Source: Raineya orbicola (GTDB taxonomy: Bacteria; Bacteroidota; Bacteroidia; Cytophagales; Thermonemataceae). Taken from it: a stretch of DNA of 64,000 nt. The number at the start of each line of letters is the position of its first letter. The stretch's first letter is position 1. The notes under the pieces were generated by a model. That model worked only from the letters and a program-made list of their open reading frames with translations. It was not told the DNA's origin and searched no databases. Below are positions 44,772 through 52,761 of this stretch, in pieces. The position numbers and the translations under genes are program-made. The DNA lies in the NCBI RefSeq assembly GCF_002843425.1, contig NZ_NKXO01000013.1, positions 1-64,000 on the forward strand. Reading direction: 5' to 3'.

Positions 44772-44800
44772 AAAGGGGGCATAAGTCCCCTTTTGTTTTT
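44772..44800 (+). promoter_or_regulatory. Terminator-like hairpin in the rimP leader, possible attenuator
   Basis: AAAGGGG (44772-44778) pairs with CCCCTTT (44787-44793), loop of 8, followed by T, G and five T. It lies between the promoter and the ATG of rimP, so it can stop transcription early. As NusA itself affects pausing and termination, feedback on this operon is plausible but not shown. Confidence 0.5.
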
Positions 44801-44818
44801 GCCTGATAAAATTTCTCT

Positions 44819-45292
44819 ATGAATACTGAAACCTTGAAACAAAATATATGGCAAGCCACAGAAAACCTTTTAGAAAAGGAGTTTTTTGTGGTAGATGTTC
44901 TTATCAAAGAACTGAAAGAAAAGCTGAAAGTGAGCGTACTTTTAGATGGTGATAAAGGTGTAAATATTGAAGTATGTGCCAAAACAAGTAGAGCATTGGG
45001 CAATATAATAGAGGAGCAGAATTGGATTGAAAGTAAATATATTTTGGAAGTTTCTTCCCCTGGTGCAGAAAATCCGCTTAAAATGCTACGCCAACTGCCC
45101 CAACATATTGGTAGAACTTTACAGATTGCTACAAAAGACGGAAAAATTATAGAAGGGGTTTTGAAAAATGTAGAGGGTAATCAAATTGTTGTTGAGCAAA
45201 GTATTGGAAAGGGTAAAAAAATGCAAAAAATAGTTCATCAAATAGATTGGAACGAAATTATTACTGCCAAAGTAGTGATTTCATTTAAGTAA
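44819..45292 (+). CDS. rimP: Ribosome maturation factor RimP
   Basis: Assists maturation of the 30S ribosomal subunit; 157 aa. The N-terminal domain has LLEKEFFVVDVLIKE and the conserved LDGDKGVNIEVCAKTSRALG (key residues Asp, Gly, Val, Ser, Arg), followed by YILEVSSPGAENPLKM, the most diagnostic RimP segment. The C-terminal SH3-like domain ends IDWNEIITAKVVISF. First gene of the classic rimP-nusA-infB order, 31 bases before nusA. Confidence 0.95.
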   Translation: MNTETLKQNIWQATENLLEKEFFVVDVLIKELKEKLKVSVLLDGDKGVNIEVCAKTSRALGNIIEEQNWIESKYILEVSSPGAENPLKMLRQLPQHIGRTLQIATKDGKIIEGVLKNVEGNQIVVEQSIGKGKKMQKIVHQIDWNEIITAKVVISFK

Positions 45293-45323
45293 AAAAACGA
45301 TAGAAAATTAAACCCAAATAGTT

Positions 45324-46595
45324 ATGGTAAATAACAAAGAACTCACCGAATCGTTTATGGAGTTTGCCAAACAAAAAGGCATAGACCGCCCTACGATGAT
45401 TAGTGTTTTGGAAGATGTTTTCAAATCAATGATTCGTAAGCAGTATGGCACAGACCAAAATTTTGAGGTGATTATCAATCCTAATGGAGATTTAGAAATA
45501 TTTCATTATCGCCAAATTGTAGCTGATAACGAGCCTGAACTTACTCATAATCCAAACCTTATCAGCCTTTCAGAAGCACGCAAGGTGCAAGATGATTTTG
45601 AAATTGGCGAAGAATATGCCGAACCTATTGATATTGCTAAATTCGGTAGAAGAATAGTGCAAATGGGTAGGCAAACCCTGATTCAGAAAATCAAAGATTT
45701 AGAGAAAACTAATCTCTACGAAAAATATAAAGATAGCGTGGGCGAAATTTTGGTAGGTGAAGTGTATCAGATTGTAGGCAAGGATATTATTGTTACGGAT
45801 AGCGAAGGAAATGAATTACTTTTGCCCAAAAATCACCAAATTCCCAAAGATCGTTACCGCAAAGGTGATACCGTGAAAGCAGTTATTGAAAAAGTAGAAC
45901 TCATTAACGGGACACCACGTATTACACTTTCGCGTACTTCGCCCAAATTTTTAGAACGCCTATTTGAGCAAGAAGTTCCTGAAATTTATGAAGGGCAAAT
46001 TATTATTCGCAAAGTAGTACGCGAACCCGGCGAAAGAGCCAAAGTAGCCGTAGAAACTTATGACGATAGAATTGACCCCGTAGGAGCTTGCGTAGGTATG
46101 AAAGGCTCACGTATTCACTCTATTGTTCGTGAATTACATAATGAAAATATTGATGTTATCAACTATACCGATAATTTAGAACTTTACATTCAGCGAGCTT
46201 TAAGTCCTGCTAAAATTAGCTCTATTAAGATTGAAGACAATGGCAGAGTTTCGGTGTATCTCAAACCCGACCAAGTGTCTATGGCTATCGGTAAAAATGG
46301 CTTAAATATTAAACTCGCAGGCAAACTTGTTGGTAGAGAAATTGATATTTGGAGAGATATTGATGAAGCGGAGTTAGATGAGGAAGATATTGATTTGCAG
46401 GAATTTGCAGATGAAATTGAAGAGTGGAAAATTGAAGAGTTGCGTAAAATTGGTCTGGATACTGCCAAGAGCGTTTTAGCTGTGGGTAGAGAAGACCTTA
46501 TCAGGCGTACTGATTTAGAGGAAGAGCAAGTTGATGAAATTTTGGAAATCATTAAGCGTGAATTTGAGGAAGAAGAGGAAGAAGAAAATGAATAA
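45324..46595 (+). CDS. nusA: Transcription termination/antitermination protein NusA
   Basis: RNA polymerase-binding factor; 423 aa. The N-terminal domain (1-130, with KGIDRPTMISVLEDVFKSMIRKQYG) binds polymerase; an S1 domain follows (about 135-200, VGEILVGEVYQIVGKDIIVT); then KH1 and KH2 (about 210-350, with DRIDPVGACVGMKGSRIHSI and SMAIGKNGLNIKLAGKL). The C-terminus is short, a single acidic helix-hairpin region ending in a Glu run, without the two AR repeats of E. coli NusA; this shorter form is normal in Bacteroidota. Confidence 0.96.
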   Translation: MVNNKELTESFMEFAKQKGIDRPTMISVLEDVFKSMIRKQYGTDQNFEVIINPNGDLEIFHYRQIVADNEPELTHNPNLISLSEARKVQDDFEIGEEYAEPIDIAKFGRRIVQMGRQTLIQKIKDLEKTNLYEKYKDSVGEILVGEVYQIVGKDIIVTDSEGNELLLPKNHQIPKDRYRKGDTVKAVIEKVELINGTPRITLSRTSPKFLERLFEQEVPEIYEGQIIIRKVVREPGERAKVAVETYDDRIDPVGACVGMKGSRIHSIVRELHNENIDVINYTDNLELYIQRALSPAKISSIKIEDNGRVSVYLKPDQVSMAIGKNGLNIKLAGKLVGREIDIWRDIDEAELDEEDIDLQEFADEIEEWKIEELRKIGLDTAKSVLAVGREDLIRRTDLEEEQVDEILEIIKREFEEEEEEENE

Positions 46596-46603
46596 AAGGG
46601 CTT

Positions 46604-46633
46604 GTCTTGTAAGGTACTGAAACCTTGCAGGAC
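46604..46633. repeat. Strong hairpin between nusA and infB, REP-like
   Basis: GTCTTGTAAGGT (46604-46615) pairs with ACCTTGCAGGAC (46622-46633) through 12 pairs, two of them G-U, loop ACTGAA. There is no T-run, so it is not a standard terminator. The CCTTGCAGG motif looks like a dispersed palindromic repeat of Bacteroidota. It could also slow transcripts running from nusA into infB. Confidence 0.5.
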
Positions 46634-46661
46634 ACCCAAAAGCCAAAAACAAAACCAAAAA

Positions 46662-46692
46662 TTTGTAGTTTGATAGAATTTGCGTACCTTTG
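46662..46692 (+). promoter_or_regulatory. Internal promoter for infB
   Basis: TTTG (46662-46665), 19 bases, TACCTTTG (46685-46692). It lies after the nusA-infB hairpin and gives a leader of about 85 bases, so infB may be made independently of rimP-nusA. Confidence 0.65.
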
Positions 46693-46782
46693 TGCTTTCA
46701 AACTAAATATAAAATCACCTTTTTCTCGTCCAGCCTTTACTAAAAAGCATTATTAAGCGTCATTATACCACAAAAATTTATT

Positions 46783-49725
46783 ATGTCGGAGGAAAAAACA
46801 ATGAGATTAAGCCAAGCGGCAAGACAATTCAATGTAGCTACCGAAAAAATCGTTGAAACTCTCAAAAACAAGGGTTTTGGTGGCGATTACAATCCCAATA
46901 GTAAATTGGGGAACAAAGAAATAGAAGTTTTAGAAAAAGAATTTCGTGGTTCTTTTTTGGAAAAAAAAGAAGCCGAGCATATTGCTTCTATGACCAAAAC
47001 CCTTGAAAGCAAAATAAAAAAACAGCAACAGGCTGAAAAAGAAAAAACAAAAGAAGCTACTACGCCCTTGTTCTCTACGGAAACTACCACCAAAAAAGAA
47101 ACAGGAAGTAAAGTAGTGGAAACTATTGCTACTGAGCAAACTACTCTTACGCCCACTCATCAGGAAGAAAAACTTGTGGAAGTGCCACTAACTGAAAATA
47201 AAATAGAAAGTAATGAGATGCCTAAAAATGAGCCTAAAATCGGCTTAACGGTAGTAGGTAAAATAGACCTTGATGCTCATAAGAAAAATAAAACAGATAA
47301 GCAAAAAGACGAGAAAAAAGATAAAAAAGAGCAGAAAAAGCAACCTGAAAAGAATTTCAAAAAACAAGAAAATCAGAAAAAACAAGAAAAAGAAAATAAA
47401 GTAGAAAAAGAAAAGCAGGAAGAAAAGCAACTCAAACCGCTTGAACAAAAAGTTCAAGAACAAAAAAAGGAAGAACCTACTACTATTACCCAAGAAATAC
47501 CCAAAGTAGAACCTCAAACTGAAATTATAGAAAAAACCACTCAAGAGCCCGAAATAGAAGTAATCAAGGCAAAAGCTGATACACTCAAAGGGCTTACCGT
47601 TCTTGATAAAATTGAACTTCCTGTAGAAAAACCCTTCAAAAAGAACAAACCTCTGGCTTCTACTGATGAAGCCAAAGAAGAAAAGAAAAAGAAAAAGAAA
47701 CGTAAGCGTATCAAGAAAGAAAAATTAGATGTCAAAGTAGCTGTACAAGAGCCAAAAAAAGAGCTGAAAGACAAAGAGTTAAAAGATAAGAGCATCAAAG
47801 AAAAAGATAAGAAAAAGCCACGCTTTGAAAAAGAAGAGGTAAGCGAAAAAGAAATTCAAGAACAAATCAAGGCTACACTGGCTCGTATGGGCGGCGGGCA
47901 AAAGAAAAAATCTATCAAGAAAGTCCTTAAAAAAGAGCGTGAGAATGAAACAGAACTACAAGAACAAAGCAATCATTTACGGGTAACAGAGTTTATTTCA
48001 GCAATGGATTTAGCGAATTTGATGAATGTTTCTATCAATGAGCTAATTTCCAAATGTATGGCTTTGGGTATGTTTGTGTCTATCAACCAACGCCTTGATG
48101 CTGAAGCGATTACCATTATTGCTGATGAATTTGGCTATACGGTTGAATTTATTTCTGCCGAAGAGGAAATAGAGGCGGCTTTGGAGGAAGAAGAAGACGC
48201 ACCCGAAGATTTACTCCCCCGTCCGCCAATTGTTACCGTAATGGGGCACGTAGATCACGGAAAAACTTCCCTCTTGGATTATATTCGTAAAACTAATATT
48301 GTTGCCAAAGAATCAGGAGGTATTACACAGCACATAGGGGCGTATAGCGTAACTACCAAAGATAACCGAAAAATTACTTTCTTAGACACTCCCGGACACG
48401 AAGCCTTTACAGCTATGCGTGCCAGAGGTGCTAAACTTACAGATGTGGCTATTATTGTAATTGCCGCAGATGATAACGTAATGCCTCAAACCAAAGAAGC
48501 TATCAACCACGCCCAGCTCGCAGGCGTACCCATTGTTTTTGCTATTTCCAAAATAGATAAACCTACTGCCAATCCTGACAAAATTCGTGAGCAACTTGCC
48601 GCTGAAAATATTTTGGTGGAAGAATGGGGCGGAAAGTATCAATGTCAGGAAATTTCTTCTAAAAGCGGGCAAGGTATTGATGAGCTTTTGGAAAAAGTGC
48701 TTTTGGAAGCTGAAATCTTGGATTTAAAAGCTAACCCTAATAAAAAAGCATCGGGTACCGTTATTGAGGCGACTTTGGATAAAGGTAGGGGGTACGTATC
48801 TAATCTTTTAGTGCAGACAGGAACGCTCAAAGTGGGGGATATTATTTTAGTAGGAGCTTTGTATGGGCGTGTGAAAGCTATGACTGACCATATCGGAAAG
48901 GCTATCAAACAGGCAGGACCTTCAACCCCTGTACAAATTCTTGGTCTGAGTGGTGCTCCGCAAGCAGGTGATAAGTTCCAAGTAATGGAAAGCGAAAGAG
49001 AAGCCAAAGAAATTGCCAACAAGCGTGAGCAAATCTTGCGTGAGCAAAGTATCAGAGCCACTAAACGCCTTACACTCAGCGATATTGGTCGCCGAATAGC
49101 CTTGGGCAATTTCCAACAACTCAATATTATCATCAAAGGTGATGTAGATGGTTCGGTAGAGGCTCTTTCGGATTCTTTGCTCAAACTTTCTACTGAAGAA
49201 ATTCAGGTAAATGTAATTCATAAAGCCGTAGGACAAATTACTGAAACTGATGTCAATTTAGCCGCTGTTTCTGATGCTGTTATTATTGGTTTTCAGGTAC
49301 GTCCTTCGGCAGGAGCTAAAAAACTTGCCGAGCAAGAACAGGTTGAAATTCGTCTGTATTCAATTATCTACGATGCCATCAATGAAGTAAAAGATGCTAT
49401 GGAAGGTATGCTTGCTCCTACTATTGAAGAAGTAACCGTAGGCAATGTAGAAGTGCGTGAGATTTTCCATATCAAGAAAGTGGGTACTATTGCGGGTTGT
49501 ATGGTTACAGATGGAATGATAAAACGCCAAAGCAAGATACGTGTGATACGCGATGGAATTGTAATACATACAGGCGAGTTGGATAGTCTCAAACGTTTCA
49601 AAGATGATGTTTCAGAGGTAAAGGCAGGTTATGATTGTGGTTTGAGCATCAGAGGATTTAATGATATTCAGAAAGGAGATGTTATTGAAGTCTTTGAGCA
49701 AAGAGAAGTAAAAAGAAAGTTGTAA
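46783..49725 (+). CDS. infB: Translation initiation factor IF-2
   Basis: GTPase that brings initiator tRNA to the ribosome; 980 aa. IF2_N lies at about 7-55. Residues 60-470 are low-complexity Lys/Glu/Gln, typical of long Bacteroidota IF-2. The G domain has G1 GHVDHGKTS (488-496), DTPGHEAF and a G4 motif SKID (Ser589) where NKID is usual. Domains II-IV follow. The ATG at 46783 is chosen because [11 protein letters not shown] matches the usual start; a perfect GGAGG at 46788-46792 sits 8 bases before an in-frame ATG at 46801, which could be a second start. Confidence 0.96.
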   Translation: MSEEKTMRLSQAARQFNVATEKIVETLKNKGFGGDYNPNSKLGNKEIEVLEKEFRGSFLEKKEAEHIASMTKTLESKIKKQQQAEKEKTKEATTPLFSTETTTKKETGSKVVETIATEQTTLTPTHQEEKLVEVPLTENKIESNEMPKNEPKIGLTVVGKIDLDAHKKNKTDKQKDEKKDKKEQKKQPEKNFKKQENQKKQEKENKVEKEKQEEKQLKPLEQKVQEQKKEEPTTITQEIPKVEPQTEIIEKTTQEPEIEVIKAKADTLKGLTVLDKIELPVEKPFKKNKPLASTDEAKEEKKKKKKRKRIKKEKLDVKVAVQEPKKELKDKELKDKSIKEKDKKKPRFEKEEVSEKEIQEQIKATLARMGGGQKKKSIKKVLKKERENETELQEQSNHLRVTEFISAMDLANLMNVSINELISKCMALGMFVSINQRLDAEAITIIADEFGYTVEFISAEEEIEAALEEEEDAPEDLLPRPPIVTVMGHVDHGKTSLLDYIRKTNIVAKESGGITQHIGAYSVTTKDNRKITFLDTPGHEAFTAMRARGAKLTDVAIIVIAADDNVMPQTKEAINHAQLAGVPIVFAISKIDKPTANPDKIREQLAAENILVEEWGGKYQCQEISSKSGQGIDELLEKVLLEAEILDLKANPNKKASGTVIEATLDKGRGYVSNLLVQTGTLKVGDIILVGALYGRVKAMTDHIGKAIKQAGPSTPVQILGLSGAPQAGDKFQVMESEREAKEIANKREQILREQSIRATKRLTLSDIGRRIALGNFQQLNIIIKGDVDGSVEALSDSLLKLSTEEIQVNVIHKAVGQITETDVNLAAVSDAVIIGFQVRPSAGAKKLAEQEQVEIRLYSIIYDAINEVKDAMEGMLAPTIEEVTVGNVEVREIFHIKKVGTIAGCMVTDGMIKRQSKIRVIRDGIVIHTGELDSLKRFKDDVSEVKAGYDCGLSIRGFNDIQKGDVIEVFEQREVKRKL

Positions 49726-49807
49726 GTTGAGTTCAAGATTAAGATTAGAGGAATTTATTGCCTATACTTTTTGTTTCCTGCTTCCTATTTCCTGACTCCG
49801 TTTTGTT

Positions 49808-50776
49808 ATGTACGATATTTCTGTGGTCATTCCTGCATACAACGAAGCCGAATCTTTGCCCGAACTTTGTGCTTGGATTCGGCGAGTAATGCAGGAAAAT
49901 CATTTTTCTTACGAAATTGTTATTGTTGATGATGGAAGCAACGATAATACGTGGCAAACTATTGAGCATATAGCTCAAATTGAGCCTCATTTGCAAGCTA
50001 TATCCTTCAATCGGAATTATGGAAAATCTGCCGCTTTACACACAGGTTTCCAATACGCACAAGGTAGTGTAGTAATAACAATGGACGCTGATTTGCAAGA
50101 TGACCCCGAAGAAATTCCTGAACTCTACCGAATGATAACCCACGAAGGTTATGATTTAGTTTCTGGTTGGAAGCAAAAACGCCAAGACCCCCTTTCCAAA
50201 ACTATTCCTACCAAACTCTATAATGCCGTAACTCGTTGGTTTTCGGGCATTCCTCTGCACGATTTCAATTGCGGACTAAAAGCCTACAAACAGCAAGTCG
50301 TAAAAAGCATAGAAGTATATGGCGAAATGCATCGTTATATCCCTGTGATTGCTAAATCAGTAGGTTTCAAGAAAATAGGAGAGAAAAAAGTCAAACATCA
50401 CCCAAGAAAGTATGGACATACCAAATTCGGTATGGAACGTTTTTTGTTTGGTTTTTTAGATTTGCTTTCAATTACCTTTGTAACCAAATTTCGTAAGCGT
50501 CCTATGCACTTTTTTGGGGGGTGGGGGGTACTTTCCTTTCTAATAGGTTTTGGCATAGCTTTTTACTTGATAGCGAACAAGGTGATTAGTATTTATCAAA
50601 AAGAACCCTATCGGAACGTTACCGAACAGCCATTGTTTTATTTGGCTCTTATAGCTATGATTATAGGCGTGCAACTATTTACGGCGGGTTTTATTGGTGA
50701 AATGATTATTACAAACTCCTCCAAAGCACAGGAGTACATCGTAAGAAAAAAAATTATTACTTCGGAAAAGTCATAG
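49808..50776 (+). CDS. Glycosyltransferase family 2, polyprenyl-phosphate type (GtrB/DPM1-like)
   Basis: 322 aa with an N-terminal GT-A domain and two C-terminal transmembrane helices (about 232-255 and 275-300). Motifs: ISVVIPAYNEAESLPEL, IVIVDDGSNDNTW, and the metal site TMDADLQDDPEEIPEL. This organisation fits enzymes that load a sugar on undecaprenyl phosphate, the donor used by GT-C enzymes such as the GT39 protein at 13120. The sugar is not known. It is 5 bases upstream of the epimerase gene. Confidence 0.88.
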   Translation: MYDISVVIPAYNEAESLPELCAWIRRVMQENHFSYEIVIVDDGSNDNTWQTIEHIAQIEPHLQAISFNRNYGKSAALHTGFQYAQGSVVITMDADLQDDPEEIPELYRMITHEGYDLVSGWKQKRQDPLSKTIPTKLYNAVTRWFSGIPLHDFNCGLKAYKQQVVKSIEVYGEMHRYIPVIAKSVGFKKIGEKKVKHHPRKYGHTKFGMERFLFGFLDLLSITFVTKFRKRPMHFFGGWGVLSFLIGFGIAFYLIANKVISIYQKEPYRNVTEQPLFYLALIAMIIGVQLFTAGFIGEMIITNSSKAQEYIVRKKIITSEKS

Positions 50777-50781
50777 AGGTA

Positions 50782-51828
50782 ATGCTACAATTGCATACAT
50801 ATATTTACACACTTCAAAACAAAATTCCTTTTACTACGGCTTATGGCTCACGCAGGCAAACGGAAAGTTTGATAGTAGTGCTTAAAGATGAACAAGGTAA
50901 TTGGGGAATAGGCGAGGGGGTACCTGTAAGATATTTGGGCTATACGGCTCAAGAAGCTCTAACTCTTTTGGAACGGCATCGTACAGAAATTGAAAATTAC
51001 GACCTGCAAGATGCTCTTGCTTTTTGGGAATTTGCTAAATCTTTCTTGCATAAATACCCTGCCGCTTTGTGTGCTTTGGATATAGCCGCCCACGATTTGC
51101 TTGCTCGTAAAGCCCAAAAACCTCTTTATCAAGTATGGGGTTTGGTTTTACACGATAAAATGCCTCTTTCTAACTATACTTTAAGCCTTGCCGAAAAAGA
51201 CGAAATGCTTGCTCAAATGCAAAGCATAGATTTTCCTATCTACAAAGTAAAAATGGGTAAAGATACCGACATAAGCCTTTTGAAAGATTTACGCAAGCAA
51301 ACTGATGCAATTTTGAGAGTAGATGCTAATGCCTCTTGGAGTGTAGAGCAAACTTTGCAAAATTTTTCTGTTCTTTCAGAAACGCAGATAGAGTTTTTAG
51401 AGCAACCCCTTTCGCCCACAGATTGGCAAGGTATGGGTGTATTGCATAAGAATCGCACTTTGCCACTCATAGCAGATGAAAGTTGCCAAGATCTGAATGA
51501 TATTGAAAAGTGTAGTTCGTTTTTTGATGGCATCAATATCAAACTGACCAAATGCGGAGGGCTAACACCTGCTTTACAAATGATAAAACTTGCCCGAAAA
51601 TTAGGCTTAAAAGTAATGGCAGGTTGTATGACAGAAAGTTCGGTAGGGATTTCCGCATTGGCTCAACTTTTACCTCTGCTGGATTATGTAGATATGGACG
51701 GCTCTACGCTCATTTCCAATGATTTTGCCGAAGGAGTATTCCTACAAAATGGAAAAGCTGTATTTCCCAAGAGGGTAGGTATTGGTGTAAGGCTCAAACA
51801 AGAATATCTTTCGTTTTTTGGGTTTTAG
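50782..51828 (+). CDS. Dipeptide epimerase (L-Ala-D/L-Glu epimerase type, enolase superfamily)
   Basis: Cytosolic enzyme for recycling of murein dipeptides, 348 aa. The muconate-lactonising subgroup pattern is complete: Lys155/Lys157 in YKVKMG, metal ligands Asp181 (RVDAN), Glu207 (FLEQP) and Asp232 (IADES), the second base Lys254 in INIKLTKCGG, and the C-terminal DMDG (303-308 region) typical of dipeptide epimerases. Exact dipeptide preference varies in this family and is not certain. Translationally close to GT2 (gap 5 bases). Confidence 0.88.
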   Translation: MLQLHTYIYTLQNKIPFTTAYGSRRQTESLIVVLKDEQGNWGIGEGVPVRYLGYTAQEALTLLERHRTEIENYDLQDALAFWEFAKSFLHKYPAALCALDIAAHDLLARKAQKPLYQVWGLVLHDKMPLSNYTLSLAEKDEMLAQMQSIDFPIYKVKMGKDTDISLLKDLRKQTDAILRVDANASWSVEQTLQNFSVLSETQIEFLEQPLSPTDWQGMGVLHKNRTLPLIADESCQDLNDIEKCSSFFDGINIKLTKCGGLTPALQMIKLARKLGLKVMAGCMTESSVGISALAQLLPLLDYVDMDGSTLISNDFAEGVFLQNGKAVFPKRVGIGVRLKQEYLSFFGF

Positions 51829-51928
51829 TGCCAAAATTATTACCTTTACAGCGAGTTTATTGAATACTTTGAAGCAAGTTTTTTACAACTTTAACTTAAA
51901 ACTTCACTTTTGAGCGTTGTATAGTTCA

Positions 51929-52660
51929 ATGTCTGCCAAAAGCACCATTTCTGCAATTTTAGCCCAAAACTTTGCCAAAGCCTATACGCTACACACTTTG
52001 GGTATTCCTTTTTATTTGCACGAGAATGACGTTTTGGAGCAAATTTGTGAGCAAAAAAATTTAAGTTTACCTTATGTAGAAAAATTATTGCAGGAAGATA
52101 ACACATTCAAACCATTAGATACTCGTAAATTCAAGAGTGCTTCTTTGGATACGCTCATCAGCTACTTGAAATATCAGCACGTTATTTTCTTACAAAAAAA
52201 AATTCCCTTCGTAAAGCATTTGATAGAGCAACTTTCAAGCAAAGATACGCAAAACCAACGCCTTATCAATGACTTGCAAATAATGTTTCCGCTTTTTGCC
52301 GAAGATTTCGTCCTGCATACACGTGAAGAAGAAAACAATCTGTTTTATTACATCAATGCCTTGCAGGAAACCAATTCGGTGCAGAAATACGAACTTTTAC
52401 AAAAATATTCTTTGCAGGCTTTTGCAGTGGCTCACGATACCCACGATGATGAATTGGAAGGTATCAGAGAAATCACCCAAGATTATAGCTTGCCTGCCGA
52501 TGCTTCTTTGCTTCTGAAAGTAACTTTTTGGTATCTGCAAGAACTTGAAAAACATCTAAAACAACACGCTTACATTGAAAATGAAATTCTTTTTCCCAAA
52601 GCATTGGTTCTTGAAAATGAAGTAAAAAGCAAATGGAGCAAGCATAGTCAGTGGAATTGA
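51929..52660 (+). CDS. Hemerythrin-like di-iron protein, RIC/ScdA-related
   Basis: 243 aa from the ATG at 51929 (a TTG at 51917 is also in frame). The C-terminal four-helix domain holds His/Glu residues in the order expected for the iron-sulfur repair proteins YtfE/ScdA: His in LKYQHVIFL and PFVKHLIEQL, His-x3-Glu in VLHTREEENNLF, His in VAHDTHDDELEG and EKHLKQHAYIENEILFP. The N-terminal part keeps the helical shape of ScdA_N (LGIPFYLHENDVLEQICEQK) but has no Cys-Cys pair. A role in repairing nitrosative or oxidative damage to Fe-S clusters is inferred. Confidence 0.75.
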   Translation: MSAKSTISAILAQNFAKAYTLHTLGIPFYLHENDVLEQICEQKNLSLPYVEKLLQEDNTFKPLDTRKFKSASLDTLISYLKYQHVIFLQKKIPFVKHLIEQLSSKDTQNQRLINDLQIMFPLFAEDFVLHTREEENNLFYYINALQETNSVQKYELLQKYSLQAFAVAHDTHDDELEGIREITQDYSLPADASLLLKVTFWYLQELEKHLKQHAYIENEILFPKALVLENEVKSKWSKHSQWN

Positions 52661-52761
52661 TTTAGGAACATCTGTGAATTCTAAATCTTTAACACTTCAA
52701 CGCTTGCTCTTTATTCAAAAAAAAATTAAACTTGCAAGTCTTTTGAAAACGATAAACATTT

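Noticed and set aside
47245-47544. Minus-strand open frame rich in Phe and Leu inside infB
   Set aside because: It is the mirror of the Lys/Glu-rich low-complexity part of IF-2, where AAA/GAA codons read TTT/TTC in reverse. Not a real membrane protein.
49758-49797. Tandem-like TTTCCTG/CTTCC repeats between infB and GT2
   Set aside because: Only two imperfect units, low-complexity pyrimidine-rich DNA; no array or known element.
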